NCBI RefSeq assembly: GCF_014931565.1
Contig: NZ_CP063353.1
Span: forward strand, 3,224,001-3,288,000
Reading direction: 5' to 3'
Length of the DNA stretch: 64,000 bases
From: Clostridium sp. 'deep sea'
Lineage (GTDB): Bacteria; Bacillota; UBA994; PWPR01
The position numbers and the translations under genes are program-made. Each line of letters opens with the position of its first letter. Positions within the stretch are counted from its first letter, which is position 1. The notes beneath the pieces are model-generated. The model did no database searches. It had not been told where the DNA came from and saw only the letters and a program-made list of their open reading frames with translations. Shown one piece after another: positions 38,639 to 47,169 of this stretch.

Positions 38639-39472
38639 TTACTCTATAATCTTAATTTTATCTTTTGCTATAAACTTGCTATCATACATAACTAACGAGT
38701 TATTCTCTAAAATAAACTCTTCGCTTACTATATTGCCGGTAGTTTTGTTAATGGCTTTTTTAAAAATCTTATTGTGTCTGTAATACTTATTTTTTAACTT
38801 CATAAAGTAATGCTCTTTTTCTACAACATGATAACTTAAATTTAACTCTTGATCACTGCGTAGCTCTCCACATAAATGCTTATCTGTAGTGTAGGTTATT
38901 AACTGAAAGCTTTTATCGGTATTATTTATAAACTGATAGTCTTTATAGTTATACATAATGGAGGTGCCTGTGCCAAAGGGTATTTGTCTGCCATAATCCG
39001 GAAACATATCTAGCTGGTTATGGTGATGATGTTCTATTATTTGTAAGGGGCTATGTAGAATCATCCAGTGAATTAAGTTTGTAAATTGACACATACCTCC
39101 AGCAATGCCTTTACTAATATTATTGCCTTTAATAATTAAGCCTTCTTTATAACCTTTTTTAGCTGTACAGTTACCTACTAGTTTCCAAAAAGAAAATATT
39201 TGATTTGGTTTTATAACAATGCCAGTTATGCTTGGAGTGGCTAAAGCTAAATTAACTGCTTTATTTTCTTGCAGTTGCATATCCACATTACCTAATTTTC
39301 GCCTTATAAGTGATTTATGTTTATAAACAATTTGTGGTAATTTTTCAGTGTTATAATTGTTAGCATACAGTTTGCTTTTGGATAACCAAAGCAGTTTTCT
39401 TAAAAAGATACCTTTATACTGTGATATTTTATAGGTGATAGGATGTAATTGACAAAATAATTTTCGTGGCAT
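38639..39472 (-). CDS. VanW family protein (copy 2)
   Basis: 277-residue paralogue of the protein at 23112-23936, with the same marks (FSFWKLVGNC, GGMCQFTNLIHW, PFGTGTSIMYNYKDYQF). Function of VanW is unknown; a role in envelope stress or glycopeptide response is only suggested by its history. It faces away from the downstream phosphatase gene's promoter and shares a terminator with opp operon 2. Confidence 0.88.
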   Translation of the reverse strand: MPRKLFCQLHPITYKISQYKGIFLRKLLWLSKSKLYANNYNTEKLPQIVYKHKSLIRRKLGNVDMQLQENKAVNLALATPSITGIVIKPNQIFSFWKLVGNCTAKKGYKEGLIIKGNNISKGIAGGMCQFTNLIHWMILHSPLQIIEHHHHNQLDMFPDYGRQIPFGTGTSIMYNYKDYQFINNTDKSFQLITYTTDKHLCGELRSDQELNLSYHVVEKEHYFMKLKNKYYRHNKIFKKAINKTTGNIVSEEFILENNSLVMYDSKFIAKDKIKIIE

Positions 39473-39599
39473 AGTTATACTAACCTCTTATAGTTATTAA
39501 TAATTAGCAAAATATACTTAAATTGTAACATTATAATTGATTATACGCTAGAATTTCTTTTAGCAATTAGCATACAAAGCTTATATAGTCAGTGTATAG

Positions 39600-39640
39600 A
39601 GACAAAAAAACACGAGCGAACCCATTTTTGAGTATGCCGT
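39600..39640 (-). terminator. probable terminator of phosphatase gene (minus strand)
   Basis: Read on the minus strand, GCACGGCATACTC...GGGTTCGCTCGTG forms an imperfect stem followed by seven Ts. It lies about 30 bases after the stop at 39672. Confidence 0.5.
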
Positions 39641-39671
39641 GCTTTACAAGTTAAAGAAATTTAGCTGATTA

Positions 39672-40229
39672 TTACTTACTAAACTCTACTACCGTACAAT
39701 TATCTATAATATAACTAAAAAACTCTTCGTCAGTAATTTCTCTATTAAAGTACCTATTAACAGCTTTACTTACAAAGCCATGAGCAACAATTAATACCTT
39801 TTTTTCTTTATGTTTTTCACTTATTCTATCTAATGCTGCAAATACCCTATCTTGAACCTCTTGAGCAGATTCTCCCTCATGAATGGCTTGGGTAAACGAT
39901 GAATTAAGGCCCTGTTTCCAACGTTCAGGGTATTTAGCTTGGCTTTCTTCTCTTGTAAGTCCTTCATATAAACCAACACATATTTCACGCAAATCACTAT
40001 CGGTTTCAAGGGGTAAATTTAAGTACTTGTTTATAATATTAGCAGTTTGCTGGGCTCTTTTTTGAGATGAAGCTACAATAATATCAATATCTAAATTTTT
40101 TAGAATTTCACCAACTTGTTGTGCTTGCTGTTTTCCAAGTTCACTCAACTCAACATCTAAGCTTCCAGCATATCTTTTTTGAGCGTTATATATAGATTGG
40201 CCATGTCGAACAAAATATAATTTTTTCAT
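39672..40229 (-). CDS. histidine phosphatase family protein (phosphoglycerate mutase-like)
   Basis: 185-residue histidine phosphatase with catalytic RHG (residues 8-10) in YFVRHGQSIYN and the second His in IVAHGFV. The closest known groups are alpha-ribazole phosphatase (CobC) and PhoE/GpmB-like phosphatases. The nearby B12-dependent lysine pathway would make a cobalamin role attractive, but there is no direct evidence. Monocistronic, with AGGTG upstream of its start on the minus strand. Confidence 0.88.
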   Translation of the reverse strand: MKKLYFVRHGQSIYNAQKRYAGSLDVELSELGKQQAQQVGEILKNLDIDIIVASSQKRAQQTANIINKYLNLPLETDSDLREICVGLYEGLTREESQAKYPERWKQGLNSSFTQAIHEGESAQEVQDRVFAALDRISEKHKEKKVLIVAHGFVSKAVNRYFNREITDEEFFSYIIDNCTVVEFSK

Positions 40230-40428
40230 AGTTCACCTCTTATTTATTTTGCTTTAATTCTAACATATTTGCATAAATATATTGAGAGAAATACCTAAAA
40301 TATTAGCTGAAAATTTTAGTTGCTAAAAATCTCTAAAACATTTATTAAATGAAAATTATTATTCATAGAATGATTATATAATATGTGATAAGCTAAACAT
40401 ATAAAATAAAAGAATCGAGGAGGATAAA

Positions 40429-41211
40429 GTGAATAACATTTTTATTCAACCACGTGTAGAAACTTATACAGAGTACTTAAACTTAGCCAACACTAGCGGG
40501 TTGTCATTTGAACTCGGTGACTTTGCATCTCCTGCTGTGTTAAATGATATAACAGAATATAATTACCGAAAAGATTTTTATAAACATCATTTAAAACAAT
40601 TTAGCAGCAATATTAGTTTACATGGAGCCTTTTTTGATATTATTGTTGCCAGTACTGATTTAGCTATTAAAAGAGCTTCGCGTGAAAAGGTTCGTATTGG
40701 TTTAGAAACCGCCAAAGAATTAGGCGCAAGTTCTATTGTTTTTCACTCTGGTTTTAACTCAATTATTAAAAATCCAAAATATAAAGATAATTGGTTACAA
40801 GCTGCTTTGTTTTGGAGCCAAATGGCCAATGAATATGAGCTAGAAATTTTGCTAGAAAATGTTTGGGATTTAAATCCGCAAAATCTTTCAGAATTGTTAA
40901 CGAATATTAATTTAGACAATGTTAATATATGCCTTGATATTGCTCATATAAATGTCTTTTCTCAAGAGACAATTGAAAACTGGTTTAACGTGTTAGGAGA
41001 TAAAATAACCTATATACACTATAGCGATAATAAAAGTGATTATGATGCCCACTTAGCCATTGGCGAAGGAGATATAGACTGGCATATAGTAAACAATTGT
41101 ATAAAAAAACTAAGCCATAAACCCAGAGTTGTTTTGGAAGTAAGTGGTTGTGCAGAGATTAATAAATCATTAAAATATTTAACTAAAAACAAAATATATC
41201 CATATAATTAA
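40429..41211 (+). CDS. sugar phosphate isomerase/epimerase-like TIM-barrel protein
   Basis: 260-residue AP-endonuclease-2/xylose-isomerase-like TIM barrel. Likely metal ligands are seen: His in LHGAF, His in FHSGF, Glu in LLENVWD, Asp and His in LDIAHI, His in YIHYSDN and Glu in GEGDIDW. Members act as isomerases, epimerases or endonucleases, so the substrate is open. GTG start at 40429 after GAGGAGG. It stands alone between the phosphatase gene and the lysine operon leader. Confidence 0.82.
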   Translation: MNNIFIQPRVETYTEYLNLANTSGLSFELGDFASPAVLNDITEYNYRKDFYKHHLKQFSSNISLHGAFFDIIVASTDLAIKRASREKVRIGLETAKELGASSIVFHSGFNSIIKNPKYKDNWLQAALFWSQMANEYELEILLENVWDLNPQNLSELLTNINLDNVNICLDIAHINVFSQETIENWFNVLGDKITYIHYSDNKSDYDAHLAIGEGDIDWHIVNNCIKKLSHKPRVVLEVSGCAEINKSLKYLTKNKIYPYN

Positions 41212-41258
41212 GTAGCTCACAATAAATTAAACGAACTGCTAAAAATAATAAAAAAAAC

Positions 41259-41287
41259 TTGCAGGATTCAGGTAAATACTGTAGAAT
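41259..41287 (+). promoter_or_regulatory. promoter of the lysine fermentation operon
   Basis: TTGCAG (41259-41264), 17-bp spacer, TAGAAT (41282-41287). The predicted start near 41294 is about 25 bases before the first aptamer. Confidence 0.78.
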
Positions 41288-41315
41288 TTATAGTAGGTAA
41301 AAACTTAATATTGCG

Positions 41316-41488
41316 TATATAGAGGAGCAGTTTATTAGGTAGTTTAAGAGTGGAAAGGTACGTAATGCCAATATCTTAAATGAAGGTATAAATTGCCGAA
41401 AGGTATTATTTATTACGGAGTAATACACTTGGGAGTTAGGTGCACATAATTTAACTACTGTCATATCCAAATGATATGAGGCGCTATT
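41316..41488 (+). promoter_or_regulatory. lysine riboswitch (L box), copy 1
   Basis: Conserved L-box blocks in order: AGAGGAGC (41321-41328; consensus AGAGGUGC, one change), TTGCCGAA (41393-41400), CTTGGGAGTTA, ACTGTCA (41457-41463), a CATATC/GATATG stem and GGCGCTAT (41480-41487). The basal-stem 3' strand CTAT is also the start of terminator 1. Confidence 0.88.
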
Positions 41489-41516
41489 CAGTAATTTCAG
41501 CTGAATGGTGCTTTTT
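41481..41516 (+). terminator. terminator of lysine riboswitch 1
   Basis: 11-bp stem GCGCTATTCAG / CTGAATGGTGC (two G-U pairs) with loop TAATTTCAG, then TTTTT. Its 5' arm includes the aptamer's basal-stem 3' strand, so folding of the lysine-bound aptamer should prevent it. Confidence 0.88.
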
Positions 41517-41579
41517 GTTTTAAAGTTACAATGGTAGCTTACATAAAAATAAAAACATCGCTAAATAATTTAATAATGT

Positions 41580-41750
41580 ACATAGAGGTGCAATTTTCAT
41601 GGTAGTTAGTAACTGTTAAGAGTAGAAACACTCGTATTACTAATAAAGGGGAAAGTTGCCGAAAGATACCATTAGTTTTCTTAATACTATCTTGGTAGTT
41701 ATGCCTACATAACATAACTACTGTCATATCAAAGTATATGATGCGCTATT
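41580..41750 (+). promoter_or_regulatory. lysine riboswitch (L box), copy 2
   Basis: Very close to the L-box consensus: ATAGAGGTGC (41582-41591), AGTAA, GGGGAAAGTTGCCGAA (41648-41663), CTTGGTAGTTATG pairing with CATAACTACTGTCA (41713-41726), a CATAT/ATATG-type stem and GCGCTAT (41743-41749). It lies 63 bases after terminator 1. Confidence 0.93.
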
Positions 41751-41785
41751 CGGTGTGTATTTTTTCATGCTGAATAGCGTTTTTT
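41744..41785 (+). terminator. terminator of lysine riboswitch 2
   Basis: 14-bp stem CGCTATTCGGTGTG / CATGCTGAATAGCG, loop TATTTTTT, then six Ts. The 5' arm overlaps the aptamer basal stem as in copy 1. Confidence 0.93.
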
Positions 41786-41801
41786 ACTAAACTATGATAT
41801 G

Positions 41802-41845
41802 AAGCGCTATTCAGTGAAATAATACTGAATAGCGCTTGTTTCTTT
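41802..41845 (+). terminator. third, aptamer-less terminator before kdd
   Basis: Perfect 14-bp stem AAGCGCTATTCAGT / ACTGAATAGCGCTT with loop GAAATAAT, then GTTTCTTT. The bases just before it (ACTATGATATGAAGCGCTATTCAG) match the 3' end of the two riboswitches, so it looks like the remnant of a third copy. Confidence 0.82.
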
Positions 41846-41920
41846 ATGTATTGTTAAGTTATGAGGCAACAATTTGCTTTAGCAGATTGCTTAATTTAGC
41901 TATTAAATGGAGGGGTAAGA

Positions 41921-42955
41921 ATGAAAGCATGCAAATTTGGAACTCATCGAGTATTAGAACCTAAGGGAGTTTTGCCACAACCGGCTTGGAAAATCGATAA
42001 TACTATGGATCTTTATGATAATGAAATATTAATAAATGTAAAGACCCTAAATATTGATTCAGCTAGTTTTACTCAAATAAAACAACAAGCCAATGGCAAC
42101 GAACAAGAAATTGCCAAAATTATGTTAGATACTGTAGCTAAAAGAGGAAAACACCATAACCCAGTAACAGGCTCTGGTGGTATGTTAATTGGTACTGTCG
42201 AGAAGATTGGTAATAAGCTACAGGGTAAAACCGACCTAAAGATTGGAGACAAACTTGCAACATTAGTTTCATTATCTTTAACTCCATTACAAATTACTAA
42301 AATAAAGAAAATAAAAGTAGATACAGATCAAGTAGATATCGAAGGCAAAGCTATTCTTTTTGAGAGTGGAATATATGCCAAATTACCTACCGATATGCCT
42401 GAAAAACTAGCTTTATCAGTATTAGATGTTGCTGGTGCACCTGCTCAGGTTGCTCGATTAGTACAGTCTAATCAAAGCGTATTAGTAGTTGGAGCAGCAG
42501 GCAAATCTGGTTTGTTATGTTTACACGAAGCTAAAAAAAGAGTTGGTATTGCAGGTAAAGTAGTAGCTTTGTGTTATAGCCAAGCTGGTGCTGATGAAGT
42601 AGCTAAACTTAATTTAGCAGATGAAATCATCATTTGTGATGCTACCAATGCAGTAGCTATGATGAATGAAGTTGCTAGAGTTACCAATAACGAAATGATT
42701 GACGTTACTATAAATTGCGTAAATGTACCCAATACAGAAATGGGTTCAATTATGGCGACTAAAGAAGATGGCACAATTTATTTCTTTAGTATGGCTACAT
42801 CTTTTACAGCTGCCGCTTTGGGAGCTGAGGGTGTAGGTAGAGATGTACAAATGATTATTGGAAATGGTTATTGTAAAAACCATGCTGACATTGCTATTCA
42901 AGTATTACGAGAAAATAAAGAGCTACGTAAACTTTACGAAAAGCGTTATGCCTAA
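41921..42955 (+). CDS. kdd: L-erythro-3,5-diaminohexanoate dehydrogenase Kdd
   Basis: NAD(P)-dependent oxidative deamination of 3,5-diaminohexanoate to 5-amino-3-oxohexanoate, step 3 of lysine fermentation. 344 residues, of the usual length. A Rossmann nucleotide-binding loop is visible in VLVVGAAGKSGLLCLHEA. First gene after the riboswitch leader, ATG 41921 after GGAGGGG. It overlaps kamB by one base (TAATG). Confidence 0.93.
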   Translation: MKACKFGTHRVLEPKGVLPQPAWKIDNTMDLYDNEILINVKTLNIDSASFTQIKQQANGNEQEIAKIMLDTVAKRGKHHNPVTGSGGMLIGTVEKIGNKLQGKTDLKIGDKLATLVSLSLTPLQITKIKKIKVDTDQVDIEGKAILFESGIYAKLPTDMPEKLALSVLDVAGAPAQVARLVQSNQSVLVVGAAGKSGLLCLHEAKKRVGIAGKVVALCYSQAGADEVAKLNLADEIIICDATNAVAMMNEVARVTNNEMIDVTINCVNVPNTEMGSIMATKEDGTIYFFSMATSFTAAALGAEGVGRDVQMIIGNGYCKNHADIAIQVLRENKELRKLYEKRYA

Positions 42956-43977
42956 TGAAATTTATTGACCTTTTACCTCGCACAAACAATATAACAATAG
43001 CAATATCAGGGCTTAATAAAAATGCAGGAAAAACGGTAGTTCTTAATAAGTTAATTGACGACGCGGTTGCCATAGGTAAAACACTTGCCATTACCTCAAT
43101 AGGCTATGATGGTGAAAAAACTGACATGTTGGATGGCCACCAAAAACCTCAGATATATGTACCATCAGGTACTATTGTGGCAACCGCATCCTCTTTAATA
43201 GAAAAAACAAATTTAGATTTAGAAATTATAGCAGCTACAGGACAATATACACCGTTAGGTGAGGTGTATATTGTGCGTTATCATCAACACGGTTATTGTG
43301 AAATTGTAGGTCCCTCATCCTTAAACGGGTTAATTAAAGCCAAAGATATCATGTGTAAATACGCAGATATTGTAATTGTGGATGGTGCTTTAAATAGAAT
43401 CTCACAAATGTCACCCAAGCTTTGTGATGCAGCATTTTTTGCTGTTGGTGGTAACGATAATATTGGTAACTTAGTAACAAAAGTCAGAGACCAATTTAAA
43501 CTATTTAATATTCCAAAAGTGTCTCATGACATAAAAAATATAGTTTATGAGTTAATAAAAGAAAATCAATGTGCTTTAATATCACAAAAAAATGTTGTTA
43601 CAAAAATAGAAAATCAAGATGTACTTAATAAGGGTGTTAATAAGAATCACTATGTTTTTTATAATGGGGCAATTACCTTTTCGGTATTAAAAGCGCTTAA
43701 TAGCAAATACAAAGCAATAATTATTCCAGATACAAGCAATGTATTTGTACCACCTAAATTACTTCATAGTTTAACAAATAAGGGTCTTAAACTATATGTA
43801 GGTAATAAAATGCCACTAACGGCAATTACCTTAAATCCTCAAAACACTAAACAAAGTCCCTTAGATATTCTTAAACTGGGTTGTAGAGTAAGTGCTGTAT
43901 GTCCTACCTTACCAGTTGTAGATGTAGTAACATCTCTATATTTTAAAGGAGGTGCGCTTTTTGGAAAATTGGACTAA
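42955..43977 (+). CDS. kamB: KamB, P-loop protein of lysine 5,6-aminomutase operons (putative reactivase subunit)
   Basis: 340 residues. It has an N-terminal P-loop SGLNKNAGKT (about residues 20-28) like small GTPase/ATPase chaperones, and an acidic strand VIVDGALNR. It sits directly between kdd and kamC, as in other lysine-fermenting Clostridia and Fusobacteria. From memory, current family naming links KamB with KamC to reactivation of the B12-dependent 5,6-aminomutase. The assignment rests mainly on position and the P-loop. kamC starts inside its last 17 bases. Confidence 0.78.
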   Translation: MKFIDLLPRTNNITIAISGLNKNAGKTVVLNKLIDDAVAIGKTLAITSIGYDGEKTDMLDGHQKPQIYVPSGTIVATASSLIEKTNLDLEIIAATGQYTPLGEVYIVRYHQHGYCEIVGPSSLNGLIKAKDIMCKYADIVIVDGALNRISQMSPKLCDAAFFAVGGNDNIGNLVTKVRDQFKLFNIPKVSHDIKNIVYELIKENQCALISQKNVVTKIENQDVLNKGVNKNHYVFYNGAITFSVLKALNSKYKAIIIPDTSNVFVPPKLLHSLTNKGLKLYVGNKMPLTAITLNPQNTKQSPLDILKLGCRVSAVCPTLPVVDVVTSLYFKGGALFGKLD

Positions 43978-45574
43978 AAACTTAGTAACCCAAGACTTTA
44001 ATTATGTTTATTCACTTATAAAACCCTTATCGCCATATGGCAAAGAACTGCATAGAAATTTTGAGGTTTTTAAGAGAGGTGAAGAAGCTAAACTTATTAA
44101 ATTCTTAAACAAAGTTAATTTGGTAAGCCAGTTTCTTAAAATAAACACCAAAAATGCTATAGACATAAAAAGATTATTAAAACAGTTAAATAATATAGAT
44201 AATAATCTTGAGCAAATGGAAATTGGTGTAGTTACAGATATAGCACTTTTTAACATAAATAGGTGCTGTAGTACCCTAAATAGAATTACCAAAATAATCA
44301 GTAATAGTTATTTAGCGCAGTTGTTTAAGCTAAATCTTGAATCACTAAATAGTATTATTGAAATACTTAAAGGTGGAAATAAAGTAGATGGTACATTTTA
44401 TTTAGCAGATTCATTTAGCCCACGTTTAGCTGAAGTAAGACATAATTTAAGAAACTGTGAGCGAAGTCTTATAAAAGAAACCCAAAGTAACAACTACTTT
44501 GTGCAAGACCTTTTAGCTAGAACGGTATCATCAACATTTACTATTAGTAAACATGAGGCTGATTTAATTGAAAAACTAAAAAACATAAATGATGTTTATA
44601 TTGTTTCTGAGAATGAATACACCATAAAATACTCTATTCGGGATAACGATACTTTACTAAAGCTTAAAGCTCAAAAACAAGCCATTGAATACACTTTACA
44701 ATCTGAGCTTCTATTTATTAAACAAAAGCTCAGAAAACAAATATGTCCTCACATTCAAGGCTTAAAAGATCTATTAAAATGTATTGGCCAGATTGATGTA
44801 TTTATTGCCAGGGCTGTAGTAGCAAACGAGTTAAAATGTACCTTACCACAATTAGTGAATTACAACGTAATTAAAATTACAAACGGTCGGCATCCTGTTT
44901 TAGAAGAAAAATTAGCAGTTAAAAAAGCCAAATTCACACCCCGATCAATTGAACTAAAAGCAGGTGTTAACCTTATAACAGGAATTAATATGGGCGGTAA
45001 AACTGTTACTTTAAGGTTAGTGCAATTACTTACAACTATGGTTCATGCAGGCATGCCTGTGCCAGTGGATAACATGCAATTAAGTCTGAGGGATTATGTT
45101 CATTTTTCTAAAAGTGATGAAGACTCTATTCTAACTGGCTTGAGTCATTTTGGTCAAGAAATAAACCAAATTAATGAGATATTAACTCATCAAAATGAAT
45201 ATGGTTTAGTGTTAATAGATGAAATTGCCCACGGAACTGCGCCAATAGCGGGGGAGAGTTTAGCAATTGCTGTCTTAGAGAAATTACATGATAGCAATAA
45301 TATTGTAATTGTAACTACCCACTATACCGCAATAGGTGAAAAAATACCGGTATATGAGTGGCAAACAAAGGGTCTAAACTATGAAAAATGGTATAAAAAA
45401 GGCGCTTACAATACTGATGTTAAAGCTTTAAGCAATTGTATTGATTATAGCCTTGTGAGAGTAGATAAAAAACAACAGGAGTTTAGCAAAGCTTTAAAAA
45501 TTGCAGAGTTACTAGGTATGGATAAAGATATACTAAAACGAGCGGAGCAGCTTATTTTAGATAGCAGGAAATAA
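43961..45574 (+). CDS. kamC: KamC, MutS-related ATPase (putative aminomutase reactivase)
   Basis: 537 residues. The C-terminal third is a MutS-type ATPase domain: Walker A GINMGGKT at 341-348, Walker B in VLIDEIAHGTAP, and a switch His in TTHYTAIG. The first 300 residues are helical (MutS core/lever-like), and no mismatch-recognition domain is seen, so DNA repair is unlikely. Its place in kam operons points to a role in maintaining the adenosylcobalamin enzyme KamDE. TTG 43961 is chosen because AAAGGAGG (43945-43952) fits it; the in-frame GTG at 43952 overlaps that site. Confidence 0.8.
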   Translation: MENWTKNLVTQDFNYVYSLIKPLSPYGKELHRNFEVFKRGEEAKLIKFLNKVNLVSQFLKINTKNAIDIKRLLKQLNNIDNNLEQMEIGVVTDIALFNINRCCSTLNRITKIISNSYLAQLFKLNLESLNSIIEILKGGNKVDGTFYLADSFSPRLAEVRHNLRNCERSLIKETQSNNYFVQDLLARTVSSTFTISKHEADLIEKLKNINDVYIVSENEYTIKYSIRDNDTLLKLKAQKQAIEYTLQSELLFIKQKLRKQICPHIQGLKDLLKCIGQIDVFIARAVVANELKCTLPQLVNYNVIKITNGRHPVLEEKLAVKKAKFTPRSIELKAGVNLITGINMGGKTVTLRLVQLLTTMVHAGMPVPVDNMQLSLRDYVHFSKSDEDSILTGLSHFGQEINQINEILTHQNEYGLVLIDEIAHGTAPIAGESLAIAVLEKLHDSNNIVIVTTHYTAIGEKIPVYEWQTKGLNYEKWYKKGAYNTDVKALSNCIDYSLVRVDKKQQEFSKALKIAELLGMDKDILKRAEQLILDSRK

Positions 45575-45599
45575 AGTCGCTAATAAAGGGAGGATCGTA

Positions 45600-47168
45600 G
45601 TGAATAAATTAAATTTAGACATGAGCTTAGTTGAGAGAGCTCGTAATGCTGCTGAAAAAATTGCAGGTAGCGTTCAAGAAATGGTAGACCAACATACAAC
45701 AATTACTGTAGAAAGAACAGTAGCTCGCCTAATGGGTATAGATGGTATTGATTCTTTTGATGTTCCGCTACCAAATGTGGTAGTAGATCATGTACACCAG
45801 CAGAATAAAATAAGTAGAGGTATTGCTTGGTGGATTGGAAATGCAATGGTTTACTACGGATTAACTCCGCAACAAGTAGCAGAAAAAGTTGCGCTTGGTG
45901 AAATAGATTTAGTCAAAGTGCCACTGCAAGACGAAGCTGAAATCGATCAAGCACTAGATTTAAACACTTGTATGGCTATGCAAAAGATTAAAGAAAATCG
46001 CAATAAGAGAGATGAACTTTGCAAAATATATCCACCAGGAAAAACCCCACAGCAATATGTAATAGTAGCAACCGGAAATATCTATGAAGATATTACTCAG
46101 GCACGTTCTGCGGTACGTCAAGGTGCAGATATTATTGCAGTTATCAGAACAACAGGACAAAGTTTATTAGATTACGTTCCCTATGGTCCAACAACAGAGG
46201 GTTTTGGTGGAACCTACGCAACCCAAGCTAATTTTGCAATTATGCGTGAAGCCCTAGATGAAGTTGGAGCAGAGGTTGGTAGGTATATCCAATTAGTAAA
46301 TTATTGCTCTGGTTTATGTATGCCAGAGATAGCTGTTATGGGGGCTTTTGAGCGTTTAGATATGATGCTTAACGATAGCATGTATGGCATTTTATTCCGT
46401 GATATCAATATGAAAAGAACCTTTGTTGATCAATACTTTTCACGTATGATTAACGCCTATGCTGGGGTAGTTATTAATACAGGTGAAGATAACTATTTAA
46501 CAACTGCTGATGCCTTTGAAGAGGGCCATACTGTTACAGCGTCTCAGTTAATTAATGAACAGTTAGCCTTATTATCGGGTTTACCCCATGAGCAAATGGG
46601 ACTAGGTCATGCCTTTGAAATGAATCCAAACATCGAGAATGGTTTGCTTTACGAAATAGCCCAGGCTCAGCTATCACGTGAACTCTTTCCTAACTGTCCC
46701 TTAAAGTATATGCCTCCCACAAAATATATGACAGGAGACATCTTTAAAGGTCAAGTGCAAGATGCCTTATTTAACCTAGTTTCAGTTTTAACAGGTCAAG
46801 GAATACATTTATTGGGAATGTTAACAGAGGCTATTCATACACCATTTATGCAAGACCGAGCTATAGCTCTGCAGAACTCAAAGTATGTAATGAATACTGC
46901 AAGAGATCTGGGAGATGAAATTAGCTTTAAAGATGGTGGCATTATTCAAACAAGAGCAAAACAGGTTATTTTTGAGGCCTGTGAAATGCTTGAGGATATT
47001 GAGAGTATAGGTATAGAAGAGGCTTTATCTCGTGGTATGTTTGCAAATGTTAAACGCACCCCAGAGGGTGGTAAAGGATTATCTGGTGTTATTAAAAGAG
47101 CTAACAACTATTGTAATCCATTTATAAAGCTACTGCAAGAAGAGTTACAGCTTAAGGGGGAATACTAA
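45600..47168 (+). CDS. kamD: lysine 5,6-aminomutase alpha subunit KamD
   Basis: Large subunit of the PLP- and adenosylcobalamin-dependent aminomutase that moves the amino group of beta-lysine (or D-lysine) between C6 and C5. 522 residues, full length, with the TIM-barrel core. It is paired with kamE one base later. GTG start at 45600 after GGGAGG. No membrane segments. Confidence 0.94.
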   Translation: MNKLNLDMSLVERARNAAEKIAGSVQEMVDQHTTITVERTVARLMGIDGIDSFDVPLPNVVVDHVHQQNKISRGIAWWIGNAMVYYGLTPQQVAEKVALGEIDLVKVPLQDEAEIDQALDLNTCMAMQKIKENRNKRDELCKIYPPGKTPQQYVIVATGNIYEDITQARSAVRQGADIIAVIRTTGQSLLDYVPYGPTTEGFGGTYATQANFAIMREALDEVGAEVGRYIQLVNYCSGLCMPEIAVMGAFERLDMMLNDSMYGILFRDINMKRTFVDQYFSRMINAYAGVVINTGEDNYLTTADAFEEGHTVTASQLINEQLALLSGLPHEQMGLGHAFEMNPNIENGLLYEIAQAQLSRELFPNCPLKYMPPTKYMTGDIFKGQVQDALFNLVSVLTGQGIHLLGMLTEAIHTPFMQDRAIALQNSKYVMNTARDLGDEISFKDGGIIQTRAKQVIFEACEMLEDIESIGIEEALSRGMFANVKRTPEGGKGLSGVIKRANNYCNPFIKLLQEELQLKGEY

Positions 47169-47169
47169 A

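Larger units (their letters stand above)
41212..41920. other. leader region of the lysine fermentation operon
   Basis: No protein gene. It holds a promoter, two lysine riboswitches and three terminators, listed separately. Two minus-strand frames here resemble each other only because they are the antisense of the two aptamers. Confidence 0.85.

Noticed and set aside
41288-41727. Two similar minus-strand frames of about 60 codons
   Set aside because: They are the antisense of the two lysine riboswitches; their likeness comes from the duplicated RNA, and they lack ribosome sites.
43961-45574. DNA mismatch repair MutS or MutS2
   Set aside because: Only the ATPase core and helical part are present, and its place in the kam operon points to KamC.
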